Assembly: GCF_003722355.1 (NCBI RefSeq)
Contig: NZ_QWDD01000001.1
Location: 620,001-684,000, forward strand
Direction: 5' to 3'
Source of the DNA: Methylocystis hirsuta
GTDB taxonomy: Bacteria; Pseudomonadota; Alphaproteobacteria; Rhizobiales; Beijerinckiaceae
DNA length: 64,000 bases
Made by a program: the position numbers and the translations under genes. The notes beneath the pieces were generated by a model, which was not told where the DNA came from, did not search any database, and saw only the letters and a program-made list of their open reading frames with translations. Below are positions 23,625-32,371 of the stretch, one piece after another; within the stretch, counting starts at the first letter, position 1, and the number at the start of each line of letters is the position of its first letter.

Positions 23625-23741
23625 CGTCACAGAAGCGATTTCGCAATTTGCGTCGCGCTTTGGTCGTCTTGCCCGTTCTCATCACACTTAAGGCAATGCG
23701 ACCTGTGACCGGACCGTTCGGCCGTTCAGCAGAGTCGACAC

Positions 23742-24974
23742 ATGACTGGATTGAAGGATTGCAGTAGTCGCGAAAAGCTTGTCGTCGTCGGCGCCGGCAT
23801 GGCGGCCACGCGTTTCGTCGAGGAGCTGACGAACCGGGCGCCGGATCGATACGACATTCTCGTGATCGGCGACGAACCGCGGCTTGCCTATAACCGCGTG
23901 CTGCTTTCTTCGGTGCTGGCAGGGGAATTGTCGGTCGATGACATCGAGCTCAAGCCCCGGCAATGGTGGCGCGCCGCCGGCGTTGAGGTTCTGAGCGGCC
24001 GCAAGGTCATCAAGATCAACGCCGCGGCGCGGCGCCTCCTTCTCGATAATGGCGAGAGCGTCGACTATTCGAAAGTCGCGCTCGCCACGGGTTCGCGCGC
24101 GGCAAGGCTGCCGATCGAGGGCGCCGATCTTCCGGGCGTTCACGTATTTCGCGACGTGCAAGACGTCGAGGCGATGTCCCGGCTGGAAGGCAGAGGCGCT
24201 CGCGCGCTCGTCGTCGGCGGCGGCCTTCTCGGACTGGAGGCGGCCTATGGCCTTGCGCGACGCGGCGTCGACGTGACGCTCGCCCATGTCATGGATCGGC
24301 TGATGGAGCGCCAACTCGATGCGGTCGGCGCCGACATCCTGCGCCGGCTTGTCGAAGAAAAGGGCGTGCGCGTGCTTCTCAACGCCAATGCGACGCGCAT
24401 CAACGGTTCGGGCCGAGTCGAGAATGTAGAGTTCGCCGACGGACAAACGATTCCGGTCGACGCCGTGATTTTCGCCGTCGGCATTCAGCCCAACGCCGAC
24501 CTCGCGCGACAGGCGGGTCTTGACGTCGGGCGCGGCGTGAAGATCGACGATGGCTTGGAGACAAGCGAATCCGGCGTTTTCGCCATCGGCGAATGCGCTG
24601 AACATCGCGGCGTCTGTTACGGCCTCGTCGAGCCTGCCTATGAGCAGGGGCGCGTTCTCGCCATGCGACTCGCCGGACAAGAGGCGTCCTATGGCGGCAG
24701 CGTCGTCTCCACCAATCTGAAAGTCTCCGGCGTGCGCGTCTTCTCGGCTGGCGATTATCTCGGCGAGGGCGATGCGCGCCGCATCGTCTGCAAGGACCCG
24801 CGCATGGGAATTTATCGCAAGCTTGTCGTGCGCGACGACAGGCTCATGGGCGCGATCCTTGTGGGAGATACGAACGGAGCCGCAGATATTCTCGATCTCA
24901 TCCGCTCCGGCGCGGACATTTCCTCTCAGTGCGACGAATTGATGTTCGGACCGCCTATGCGAGAGGCCGCCTGA
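23742..24974 (+). CDS. FAD-dependent NAD(P)H oxidoreductase of nitrate/nitrite assimilation
   Basis: 410 residues. The FAD Rossmann motif VVVGAGMAATRFVEEL is followed by a second NAD(P) motif, ALVVGGGLLGLEAAYGL, and the FAD-contact stretch SGVFAIGECAEHRG, the arrangement of the N-terminal half of NirB and of NasB/NasC reductases. The C-terminal Fe-S and siroheme parts of NirB are absent, so it is a stand-alone electron-input subunit. It begins the operon behind leader 2 and is 1 bp from the nirA gene that it probably serves. Confidence 0.82.
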   Translation: MTGLKDCSSREKLVVVGAGMAATRFVEELTNRAPDRYDILVIGDEPRLAYNRVLLSSVLAGELSVDDIELKPRQWWRAAGVEVLSGRKVIKINAAARRLLLDNGESVDYSKVALATGSRAARLPIEGADLPGVHVFRDVQDVEAMSRLEGRGARALVVGGGLLGLEAAYGLARRGVDVTLAHVMDRLMERQLDAVGADILRRLVEEKGVRVLLNANATRINGSGRVENVEFADGQTIPVDAVIFAVGIQPNADLARQAGLDVGRGVKIDDGLETSESGVFAIGECAEHRGVCYGLVEPAYEQGRVLAMRLAGQEASYGGSVVSTNLKVSGVRVFSAGDYLGEGDARRIVCKDPRMGIYRKLVVRDDRLMGAILVGDTNGAADILDLIRSGADISSQCDELMFGPPMREAA

Positions 24975-24975
24975 A

Positions 24976-26730
24976 ATGTCCGTCGATTTCACGCTCGACC
25001 AGAAGCGCTATCTCGAAGGCTTTGCCGCCGGCTTCTCGGCGCGCGGCGGACAAAAGGCGCCGCCCGCGCAGGCGCAGCCGATGGGACCGGACGCCGCGCC
25101 TTTATCCGCGCAGGATCGCACCGTCGCCGCAGGCGGCAAGCTGACCGATCAGGAAAAATGGAAACGCGAAGAGCATCCATTCGACGCCTGGCCGCGGCTT
25201 GTCGCTCAGGCGAAAGAGAACGCGCCGCCAAAGCCCGCCGACAATTTCCGCTGGCGCTACTATGGGCTCTTCTATGTCGCGCCAGCGCAGGATTCCTATA
25301 TGTGCCGGCTGCGCATTCCCAATGGCGCGCTCAACCATTGGCAATTCGCCGGGCTTGCGGATCTCGCGGAAAATTATGGCGGCGGCTATCTGCATGTTAC
25401 GACGCGCGCCAATATCCAGATCCGCGAAATCGCGCCGCAAAACGCCACGAATATTTTGGAGGCGATTCAGGATCTGGGGCTGTGGAGCAAGGGCTCCGGC
25501 GCCGACAATATCCGCAACATCACCGGCACGCCGACCGCGGGAGTCGATCCGCAGGAACTCATCGACACGCGCCCCTATGCGCGCGCCATGCATCATCACA
25601 TCCTCAACGATCGCTCGCTTTACGGACTGCCGCGCAAGTTCAACATCGCCTTTGACGGCGCGGGATTGATCGGCGCGCTGGAAGACACCAATGACATCGG
25701 CTTTCAGGCCATCGTCGTAAAGGATGGTCACGGCGTCGCGCCGGGCGTTTATTTCCGTCTCGCGCTCGGCGGTATCACCGGTCACAAGGATTTCGCGCGC
25801 GACACGGGCGTGATCGTTTCGCCGGACGAAGCGGTGGAGGTCGCCGACAAGATTCTGCGAGTCTTCATCGAACATGGCGATCGCACCAATCGCGCCAAGG
25901 CGCGGCTCAAATATGTGCTCGACGCCTGGGGCTTCGACAAATTCCTCGCCGCCGTCGAGGAAAAGCTGGGCCGCAAGCTGCTTCGCGTAGACGCGGCGGC
26001 TATCGCCGTCCGCCCGCGTCAGGATCGCGCCGCGCATATCGGCGTGCATCCGCAAAAGCAGCCGGGCTTCAATTGGATCGGCGTAATGTTGCCGGTCGGT
26101 CGTTTCACCCCCGAGCAGGCGCGCGGTCTCGCCGAGATCGCGCGCCAATTCGGCGATGGCGGTCTGCGCCTCACGGTCTGGCAGAATGTGCTGATCACCG
26201 GCGTCGCGGATGAACACATCGCGGACGCTGTCGCGATGATCGAGGCGCTCGGCCTTTCGACGCAGGCTTCGACCATTCGCGCCGGACTCGTCGCCTGCAC
26301 GGGAAATTCCGGCTGTCGTTTCGCCGCCGCCGACACCAAGCGGCATGCTGAAGAGATCGCCGCCTATTGCGAGGCCGCGGCGCCGATCGACACGCCGATC
26401 AACATTCATCTCACCGGCTGCCACCATTCATGCGCGCAGCATTATATCGGCGACATCGGATTGATCGGCGCGCGCGTGCCGGTGAATGACGAGGGCGACG
26501 CGGTCGAGGGCTATCACATTCTCGTCGGCGGCGGCTTTGCGGAAGACGCCGGCATCGCCTCCGAGTTTTATCAAAATGTGAAAGCGGAAGAGGCGCCGGA
26601 AATGGTGGCGAAAATTCTGCGCGCCTATCGAAAGAACCGGGCGAACGCGGAAGAAACCTTTGTCGGCTTCGCGCGCCGTCACGACATCGAGACGCTGCGC
26701 CGTCTCGCCAATGAGGAGAGCGTGGCGTGA
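24976..26730 (+). CDS. nirA: NirA-type siroheme nitrite reductase
   Basis: 584 residues. Two ferredoxin-like half-domains and the 4Fe-4S/siroheme cysteines are seen in CTGNSGCRFA and GCHHSCAQH, the C-x5-C and C-x3-C pairs of nitrite/sulfite reductases. It reduces nitrite to ammonium in the cytoplasm. The N-terminus begins LDQKRYLEGFAAGFSA, a short segment also seen at the start of the following flavoprotein (RAWLSGFFAGFAA), suggesting a shared interaction motif. The next gene overlaps by 4 bases (26727-26730). Confidence 0.92.
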   Translation: MSVDFTLDQKRYLEGFAAGFSARGGQKAPPAQAQPMGPDAAPLSAQDRTVAAGGKLTDQEKWKREEHPFDAWPRLVAQAKENAPPKPADNFRWRYYGLFYVAPAQDSYMCRLRIPNGALNHWQFAGLADLAENYGGGYLHVTTRANIQIREIAPQNATNILEAIQDLGLWSKGSGADNIRNITGTPTAGVDPQELIDTRPYARAMHHHILNDRSLYGLPRKFNIAFDGAGLIGALEDTNDIGFQAIVVKDGHGVAPGVYFRLALGGITGHKDFARDTGVIVSPDEAVEVADKILRVFIEHGDRTNRAKARLKYVLDAWGFDKFLAAVEEKLGRKLLRVDAAAIAVRPRQDRAAHIGVHPQKQPGFNWIGVMLPVGRFTPEQARGLAEIARQFGDGGLRLTVWQNVLITGVADEHIADAVAMIEALGLSTQASTIRAGLVACTGNSGCRFAAADTKRHAEEIAAYCEAAAPIDTPINIHLTGCHHSCAQHYIGDIGLIGARVPVNDEGDAVEGYHILVGGGFAEDAGIASEFYQNVKAEEAPEMVAKILRAYRKNRANAEETFVGFARRHDIETLRRLANEESVA

Positions 26731-28325
26731 CCCATATGTCCTCTCCGCCTTTTCTCATTCCGCCGAACGCGCCTTTCACGCCCGAGCAGCGCGCCTGGCT
26801 CAGCGGCTTCTTTGCCGGCTTCGCCGCGCCCGATGACAGCTCGATCACGCCGCTCTCGCCAGAAGCCAACGCCGCCGTCATGGCTGGCGCCGATAGCGAC
26901 GATGGCGAGGCGCCGTGGCATGACCAGATGCTGACGCTCGAATCGCGCATGCAGCTTGCCCAAGGCCGTCCGCTGCGTCGCCGCCTGATGGCGGCCATGG
27001 CGCAGCAAGACTGCGGCCAGTGCGGCTACATTTGCGAGACCTATGCGGACGCGCTCGCGGCGCGCAAGGAGGCTCGCCTCAATCTCTGCGCGCCCGGCGG
27101 CAAGGATACGGCGCGCATGGTGAAGGCGCTTGCGGCCGAGCTGGATTCGCCAACGCCGGCCAATGTTACGCAAGCAGAATCGGTCATCACTACGCCTGCA
27201 GTCCTGTCGGCGCCCGGCTGCTCGCGCGATAATCCGGCGCGCGCGACATTCCTTTCACGCCGTCGGCTGAACAAGGAAGGCTCGGAAAAAGACACCTGGC
27301 ACATCGAGTTCGAACTCGGCGCCGGCGACATGAGCTACAAAGTTGGCGACAGTTTCGGCGTGTTTCCCAAAAATGATCTCGGCCTCGTCGATCAGATCAT
27401 CGCCATGCTCGGCGCCTCGCATGTGACGCCTGTGCGAGACAGGACTCTGCGCGAAGCATTGCTGAGCGACGTCTCTCTCGCTCCGGCGCCTGATGCGCTT
27501 TTCGAGCTGATCTCCTTCGTCACCGGCGGCGCGCAGCGGGAGAAGGCGCGTTTGCTGGCGCAGGGCGAGGATCCTGACGGCGACGCCGCCAAGCTCGACG
27601 TGCTCGCCGTGCTGCAGAAATTCCCCAGCGCGCGGCCGCATCCGGAAGCCTTCGTCGAAGCGTTGGAGCCGCTGCAGCCGCGACTCTACTCCATCTCCTC
27701 GTCCCCCAAGGCGACGCCGGGGCGCCTGTCGCTGACTGTCGACGCGGTTCGATATGTCGTCGGTAAGCGCAGGCGTCTTGGCGTCGCCTCGACCTTTCTG
27801 GCCGAGCGCATCGCGCCAGGCGACAGCCTTCCGGTCTATGTGCAGTCGGCGCATGGCTTCGCCCTGCCGGATGATCCCGCGACGCCGATCATCATGATCG
27901 GGCCTGGCACCGGCGTCGCGCCATTTCGCGCCTTTCTGCATGAGCGCGCGGCGACCCGCGCGCCCGGCAGGAACTGGCTCTTTTTTGGACACCAGCGCTC
28001 GGCCTGCGATTTCTTCTACGCCGACGAATTCGAAACGATGAAGGCGACAGGTCTGCTCACGCGTCTGTCGCTCGCCTGGTCGCGCGACGGCGCGGAAAAA
28101 TTCTATGTGCAGGACCGCATGCGCCAGTCCGGCCGTGAATTATGGGCGTGGCTTGCGGAAGGCGCGCATTTTTACGTCTGCGGCGATGCGCAGCGCATGG
28201 CCAAGGATGTCGAACGCGCGCTTGTCGACGTCGTCGCCGAATTCGGCGCCCGCAACGCCGATGAAGCGGTCGCCTTCGTCGCGCAGCTCAAGAAGAGCGG
28301 GCGCTACCAACAGGACGTCTATTGA
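26727..28325 (+). CDS. Sulfite-reductase-alpha-like flavoprotein with N-terminal Fe-S segment
   Basis: 532 residues. An N-terminal cysteine cluster, QDCGQCGYICETY then LNLCAPGG (about 92-130), resembles a 4Fe-4S binding domain. The rest is the FAD/NADPH-binding half of CysJ-type reductases (RLYSISSSPK, GPGTGVAPFRAFL, FFGHQRSACDFFY, HFYVCGDAQRMA, ending in DVY). The flavodoxin domain of true CysJ is missing. Position between nirA and nasA implies NADPH-to-nitrate or nitrite reductase electron transfer; which enzyme it feeds cannot be told from sequence. Confidence 0.82.
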   Translation: MTHMSSPPFLIPPNAPFTPEQRAWLSGFFAGFAAPDDSSITPLSPEANAAVMAGADSDDGEAPWHDQMLTLESRMQLAQGRPLRRRLMAAMAQQDCGQCGYICETYADALAARKEARLNLCAPGGKDTARMVKALAAELDSPTPANVTQAESVITTPAVLSAPGCSRDNPARATFLSRRRLNKEGSEKDTWHIEFELGAGDMSYKVGDSFGVFPKNDLGLVDQIIAMLGASHVTPVRDRTLREALLSDVSLAPAPDALFELISFVTGGAQREKARLLAQGEDPDGDAAKLDVLAVLQKFPSARPHPEAFVEALEPLQPRLYSISSSPKATPGRLSLTVDAVRYVVGKRRRLGVASTFLAERIAPGDSLPVYVQSAHGFALPDDPATPIIMIGPGTGVAPFRAFLHERAATRAPGRNWLFFGHQRSACDFFYADEFETMKATGLLTRLSLAWSRDGAEKFYVQDRMRQSGRELWAWLAEGAHFYVCGDAQRMAKDVERALVDVVAEFGARNADEAVAFVAQLKKSGRYQQDVY

Positions 28326-28333
28326 GGCCGCTC

Positions 28334-31114
28334 ATGCTCGATGAAGTCCTGGCGCCGGCGGCGCTTGAAAATCTGCACAACAGCATCGCGCCTGTTCAGG
28401 CGACGACGACGCGCTCGACCTGCCCCTATTGCGGCGTCGGTTGCGGCGTGCTCGCGTCCGCAAATGGCGCCGAAGTGATTGGCGATCCGGCGCATCCCGC
28501 AAATTTCGGTCGGCTCTGCTCCAAGGGATCGGCGCTTGGGGAGACGCTCGGGCTCGGCGGGCGCCTGCTCCATCCGATGCGCCGTCAGGCCGACGGCGCC
28601 TTCGCACGCGTGAGTTGGGATGTGGCGCTGGACGAAGCCGCCGGCGGTTTTCGTCGTATCGTCGACGAGCACGGTCCTGACGCCGTCGCGGTCTATCTCT
28701 CCGGCCAGCTGCTGACCGAGGATTATTACGTCGCCAACAAGCTGATGAAGGGCTTTATCGGCTCCGCCAACGTCGACACCAATTCGCGCCTGTGCATGGC
28801 CTCCACGGTCGCGGGCCACAAGCGCGCCTTCGGCGCCGACGTCGTGCCGGGCTGCTACGAGGATCTGGACGAAGCCGACCTCATTGTGCTCGTCGGCTCC
28901 AACGCCGCCTGGTGTCACCCCATTCTGTTCCAGCGCATCATGCGCAACAAGGAGGAGCGCGGCGCCAAGCTCGTCGTCATCGACACGCGCCGCACGCCGA
29001 CGGCCGAAAGCGCCGACCTGTTTCTGCAGATCGCGCCGGGCGCCGATCAGGCGCTGTTTTGTGGCCTGCTCGTCAATCTGGCGAAGGTCGGCGCATTCGA
29101 CGCCGACTATATTCGCCAATACACAACCGGTTTCGAAAGCGCTCTGACCGCGGCCCGGAACATTGCGCCGTCGATTGAAGCGACTGCAATGTCGACGCAG
29201 CTGCGTGAGGTCGATATTGCGGCCTTCTTCGAACTCTTCGCGCGAACGACGCGCACGGTGACCGCCTTCTCGCAGGGCGTCAATCAGTCGGCGCAGGGGA
29301 CCGACAAGGTCAACGCCATCATCAATTGTCACCTCGCGACAGGCCGCGTCGGCAAGCCCGGCGCGTCGCCCTTTTCGCTCACGGGTCAGCCCAACGCCAT
29401 GGGTGGGCGCGAAGTCGGCGGACTCGCCAACAGCCTCGCCGCGCATATGGGCTTCGAGCCCGCAAACATCGACCGCGTTCGCCGCTTCTGGAATGCGCCG
29501 CGCATGGCGCCGCGCGAGGGGCTGAAGGCGGTGCAGATGTTCGACGCCATCGCGCGCGGCGACATCAAGGCGCTGTGGGTCGTCGGAACCAATCCGGCGG
29601 CGTCGCTTCCAAACGCCAATGCCGCCCGCGACGCTCTTAGCAAGCTCGAACTCTTCATCGTCTCCGATAATGTGACGTCGAACGATACGATCAATAGCGG
29701 CGCGCATTTGCTCCTGCCGGCGCAGGCGTGGGGCGAAAAGAGCGGCGCGGTGACGAATTCGGAGCGCCGCATCTCGCGTCAGCGCGCCTTTATGCCTGCC
29801 CCGGGAGAAGCGCGCGCCGACTGGGCGATCTTCGCGGATGTCGCGCGACGCATGGGCTTTGCAGGCTTCGACTACGGAGTGGCCGCAGATGTTTTTCGCG
29901 AACACGCCGCGCTTTCGGCGTTCGAGAATGACGCAACGCGGGCTTTCGATATTGGCGGTCTCGCCCGGCTGAGCGACGCTGAATATGACGCGCTCGAGCC
30001 GACGCAGTGGCCAATCCGCGATGGCGACGGCAAGGGCCGCGCGCGCCTCTTCGCCGACGGCGCGTTCTTCTCGCAGGGCGGACGCGCCACATTCATCGCG
30101 CCGGCGAAGCCGACGTTGGCGACCACATTGACGAAAGACTTCCCGCTCCGGCTCAACACCGGCCGCATCCGCGATCAGTGGCACACCATGACGCGCACGG
30201 GCGCGAGCCCACGCCTTGCACGGCATCTTCCGGAACCCTTCCTGGAGATCAATCCGTCGGATGCGGCGGATCTTGGAGTAGAGGACGGCGGCTTCGCTCG
30301 CGTCGCGACGCCCTATGGGAGCTGCGTCTTGCGCGCGGTGGCGACGGATCGCCAGCCTGCGGGGCATGTTTTCGCGCCGATCCACTGGACCGATGAAACC
30401 GCCGAGGATGCGCGCATTGGCGCGCTCGTCGCGCCCTTCGTTGACCCCTTCTCGGGTCAGCCGGAATCCAAGGCGACGCCCGCCATCGTCACCCCTTTGC
30501 GCTTTGCGCGCCAGGGCTTCCTCCTCTCGCGCAACCCGATCACGCTGCCCGAGGGCGTGTGGTGGACGCGGGTCGCCGTCGCTGATGGCTACGGCTACCG
30601 CGTCGCCGCCGACCTGTCGGATGACGGCTGGACAGACATCATCCGCGCCGCTTCGGCGTGCGAAGACGTCGCACAATTGATCGATGAGACGAAGAGCCTC
30701 TTTTCGGGCGCCGCCTTCGTCGAGGACCGCGCAACGCTCATCTGGGCGCTGGCGCCTGTTTCGCCATCTTGGGATTTGGCGCTCGAACTCTTCGCCCGCG
30801 ATCGTCTCGATCAGTCAGAGCGGCTGTCGCTGTTGTCCGGTCGCTCGGGCCGACAGCTGACGGATGACGGTCCGCTCGTCTGTTCATGCTTTCGCGTCGG
30901 CCAAAAGCAAATCGAAGCTGCAATCCAGCAAGGCTGCCGCTCGGCGCCCGACGTCGGCGAGGCCACCCGCGCAGGCTCCAATTGCGGCTCCTGCCGACCG
31001 GAAATTCAGCGTCTCATCAAGATTTCTCTCGCCGCCGAGTCTGCGATGGATTTGGCGCGAGAGGATCAAACAAGCATGAAAGAAGGAGCATCTGATGAAA
31101 CTGTCGGATTTTAA
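28334..31114 (+). CDS. nasA: Assimilatory nitrate reductase, molybdopterin catalytic subunit
   Basis: 926 residues. The N-terminal 4Fe-4S ligands CPYCGVGC (30-37) with a later CSKG are followed by the bis-MGD oxidoreductase core (NTGRIRDQWHTMTRTG near the C-terminal cofactor domain) and a C-terminal BFD-like [2Fe-2S] domain (CSCF ... NCGSC). It reduces nitrate to nitrite in the cytoplasm; there is no Tat signal. ATG 28334 is preferred over TTG 28322 because GAGG lies 6 bases upstream, inside the end of the previous gene. The transporter gene begins within its last 20 bp. Confidence 0.93.
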   Translation: MLDEVLAPAALENLHNSIAPVQATTTRSTCPYCGVGCGVLASANGAEVIGDPAHPANFGRLCSKGSALGETLGLGGRLLHPMRRQADGAFARVSWDVALDEAAGGFRRIVDEHGPDAVAVYLSGQLLTEDYYVANKLMKGFIGSANVDTNSRLCMASTVAGHKRAFGADVVPGCYEDLDEADLIVLVGSNAAWCHPILFQRIMRNKEERGAKLVVIDTRRTPTAESADLFLQIAPGADQALFCGLLVNLAKVGAFDADYIRQYTTGFESALTAARNIAPSIEATAMSTQLREVDIAAFFELFARTTRTVTAFSQGVNQSAQGTDKVNAIINCHLATGRVGKPGASPFSLTGQPNAMGGREVGGLANSLAAHMGFEPANIDRVRRFWNAPRMAPREGLKAVQMFDAIARGDIKALWVVGTNPAASLPNANAARDALSKLELFIVSDNVTSNDTINSGAHLLLPAQAWGEKSGAVTNSERRISRQRAFMPAPGEARADWAIFADVARRMGFAGFDYGVAADVFREHAALSAFENDATRAFDIGGLARLSDAEYDALEPTQWPIRDGDGKGRARLFADGAFFSQGGRATFIAPAKPTLATTLTKDFPLRLNTGRIRDQWHTMTRTGASPRLARHLPEPFLEINPSDAADLGVEDGGFARVATPYGSCVLRAVATDRQPAGHVFAPIHWTDETAEDARIGALVAPFVDPFSGQPESKATPAIVTPLRFARQGFLLSRNPITLPEGVWWTRVAVADGYGYRVAADLSDDGWTDIIRAASACEDVAQLIDETKSLFSGAAFVEDRATLIWALAPVSPSWDLALELFARDRLDQSERLSLLSGRSGRQLTDDGPLVCSCFRVGQKQIEAAIQQGCRSAPDVGEATRAGSNCGSCRPEIQRLIKISLAAESAMDLAREDQTSMKEGASDETVGF

Positions 31115-32357
31115 AAAGGCCGGTCATTGGCCGACGCTGCTTGCGGCCTTCCTCTACTTTGATATCAGCTTCATGGCTTGGGTCTCGCTCGGCCCGCTGA
31201 TGATTTACATCAGCAAAGGCATGCCGATTTCCGTCGAGGACAAACTCTCGCTTGTCGCGATTCCCGTTCTCGGCGGCGCCTTCTTTCGCGTTCCGCTCGG
31301 CCTCCTCGCCGACGCGATCGGCCCGAAGATGACGGGCATCCTCGCGCAGGCGATCGTGATGTTCGCCGTATCTCTGGTGTGCGTCTTTGGCCTGAGCAGT
31401 TCGATCGCCATCGCGCTTTTCGGCTTGTCCCTCGGAGTCGCCGGCGCCTCCTTCGCCGTCGCCTTGCCGCAGGCCGGCCGCTGGTATCCGCCGCAATATC
31501 AGGGTCTGGTGATGGGCATCGCCGGCGCCGGCAATATGGGGGTCGTGCTCGACACGCTTTTTGCGCCCTCGATCGCCGAGGCTTACGGTTGGCAGGCCGT
31601 TTATGGCGTATTGCTCGCGCTGATGGTCTTGGTGCTGCTCATTTATTCGCTGGCCGCCAAGGACGCGCCCGGCGGCAAAACGACGATTGCTCTTGCCGAC
31701 TACGGCAGAATGCTCGCGGACTCTGACAGCCGCTGGTTCATGTTTTTCTACTTCATCACCTTCGGCGGCTTCGTTGGTCTTGCTTCGGCGCTGCCGCTCT
31801 ATTTCACGACGCAGTATCACGCCACCGGAGTCGCCGCGGGCCTCATGGTCGCGCTGATCGTCGCTTTCGGTTCGGGTTTCAGGCCCGTCGGCGGCTATAT
31901 CGCGGACCGCATCGGCGGGGTGAAGACGTTGTGCTTCCTCTTCGTTCTCGTTTCCGCCTGTTATTTCGCCGTCGCCTTTCTGCCGGCGGGACCGGCCCCG
32001 GCGAAAGGCGTTGCGGGATGGGGTCTGATGCAGCTGCCGCCTGTCGCCTTTGCAGCGGTGGCGCTGTTCTCTGTCGGCGTGTTATCGCTCGGCATGGGCA
32101 ATGGCGCGGTGTTTCAGTTGCTGCCGCAGCGTTTCCGCCGGGAGATTGGCGCGATGACTGGCCTCGTCGGCGCGGCAGGCGGTTTTGGCGGATTTTTTCT
32201 CGCCAAGACGCTCGCCTATTCCAAAGGAGCGACGGGCGGCTTCACCGCGGGGTTCGTCTTCTTCGGTTTCCTTGCGCTGCTCGGTCTCGTCGGTTTGATC
32301 TTCGTTAAGACGCGCTGGCGGACGACCTGGGGCGCCGTTTCCGGCGCGCGAATCTGA
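31095..32357 (+). CDS. NarK/NasA-type nitrate/nitrite transporter (MFS)
   Basis: 420 residues with about 12 hydrophobic segments. Nitrate signature-like glycine-rich stretches are present (GVAGASFAVALPQAGRWYPP and GAMTGLVGAAGGFGGFF), as in NarK-family carriers. It brings nitrate across the inner membrane, or exports nitrite. AAGGAG precedes ATG 31095. The start lies inside nasA, so expression is coupled to the reductase. Confidence 0.9.
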   Translation: MKLSDFKKAGHWPTLLAAFLYFDISFMAWVSLGPLMIYISKGMPISVEDKLSLVAIPVLGGAFFRVPLGLLADAIGPKMTGILAQAIVMFAVSLVCVFGLSSSIAIALFGLSLGVAGASFAVALPQAGRWYPPQYQGLVMGIAGAGNMGVVLDTLFAPSIAEAYGWQAVYGVLLALMVLVLLIYSLAAKDAPGGKTTIALADYGRMLADSDSRWFMFFYFITFGGFVGLASALPLYFTTQYHATGVAAGLMVALIVAFGSGFRPVGGYIADRIGGVKTLCFLFVLVSACYFAVAFLPAGPAPAKGVAGWGLMQLPPVAFAAVALFSVGVLSLGMGNGAVFQLLPQRFRREIGAMTGLVGAAGGFGGFFLAKTLAYSKGATGGFTAGFVFFGFLALLGLVGLIFVKTRWRTTWGAVSGARI

Positions 32358-32371
32358 GCTGAGGAACAGCC

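Noticed and set aside
28319-30676. 785-codon minus-strand open frame
   Set aside because: It lies opposite nasA, which has all expected motifs; composition is Arg/His-rich as in antisense shadows of GC-rich genes.
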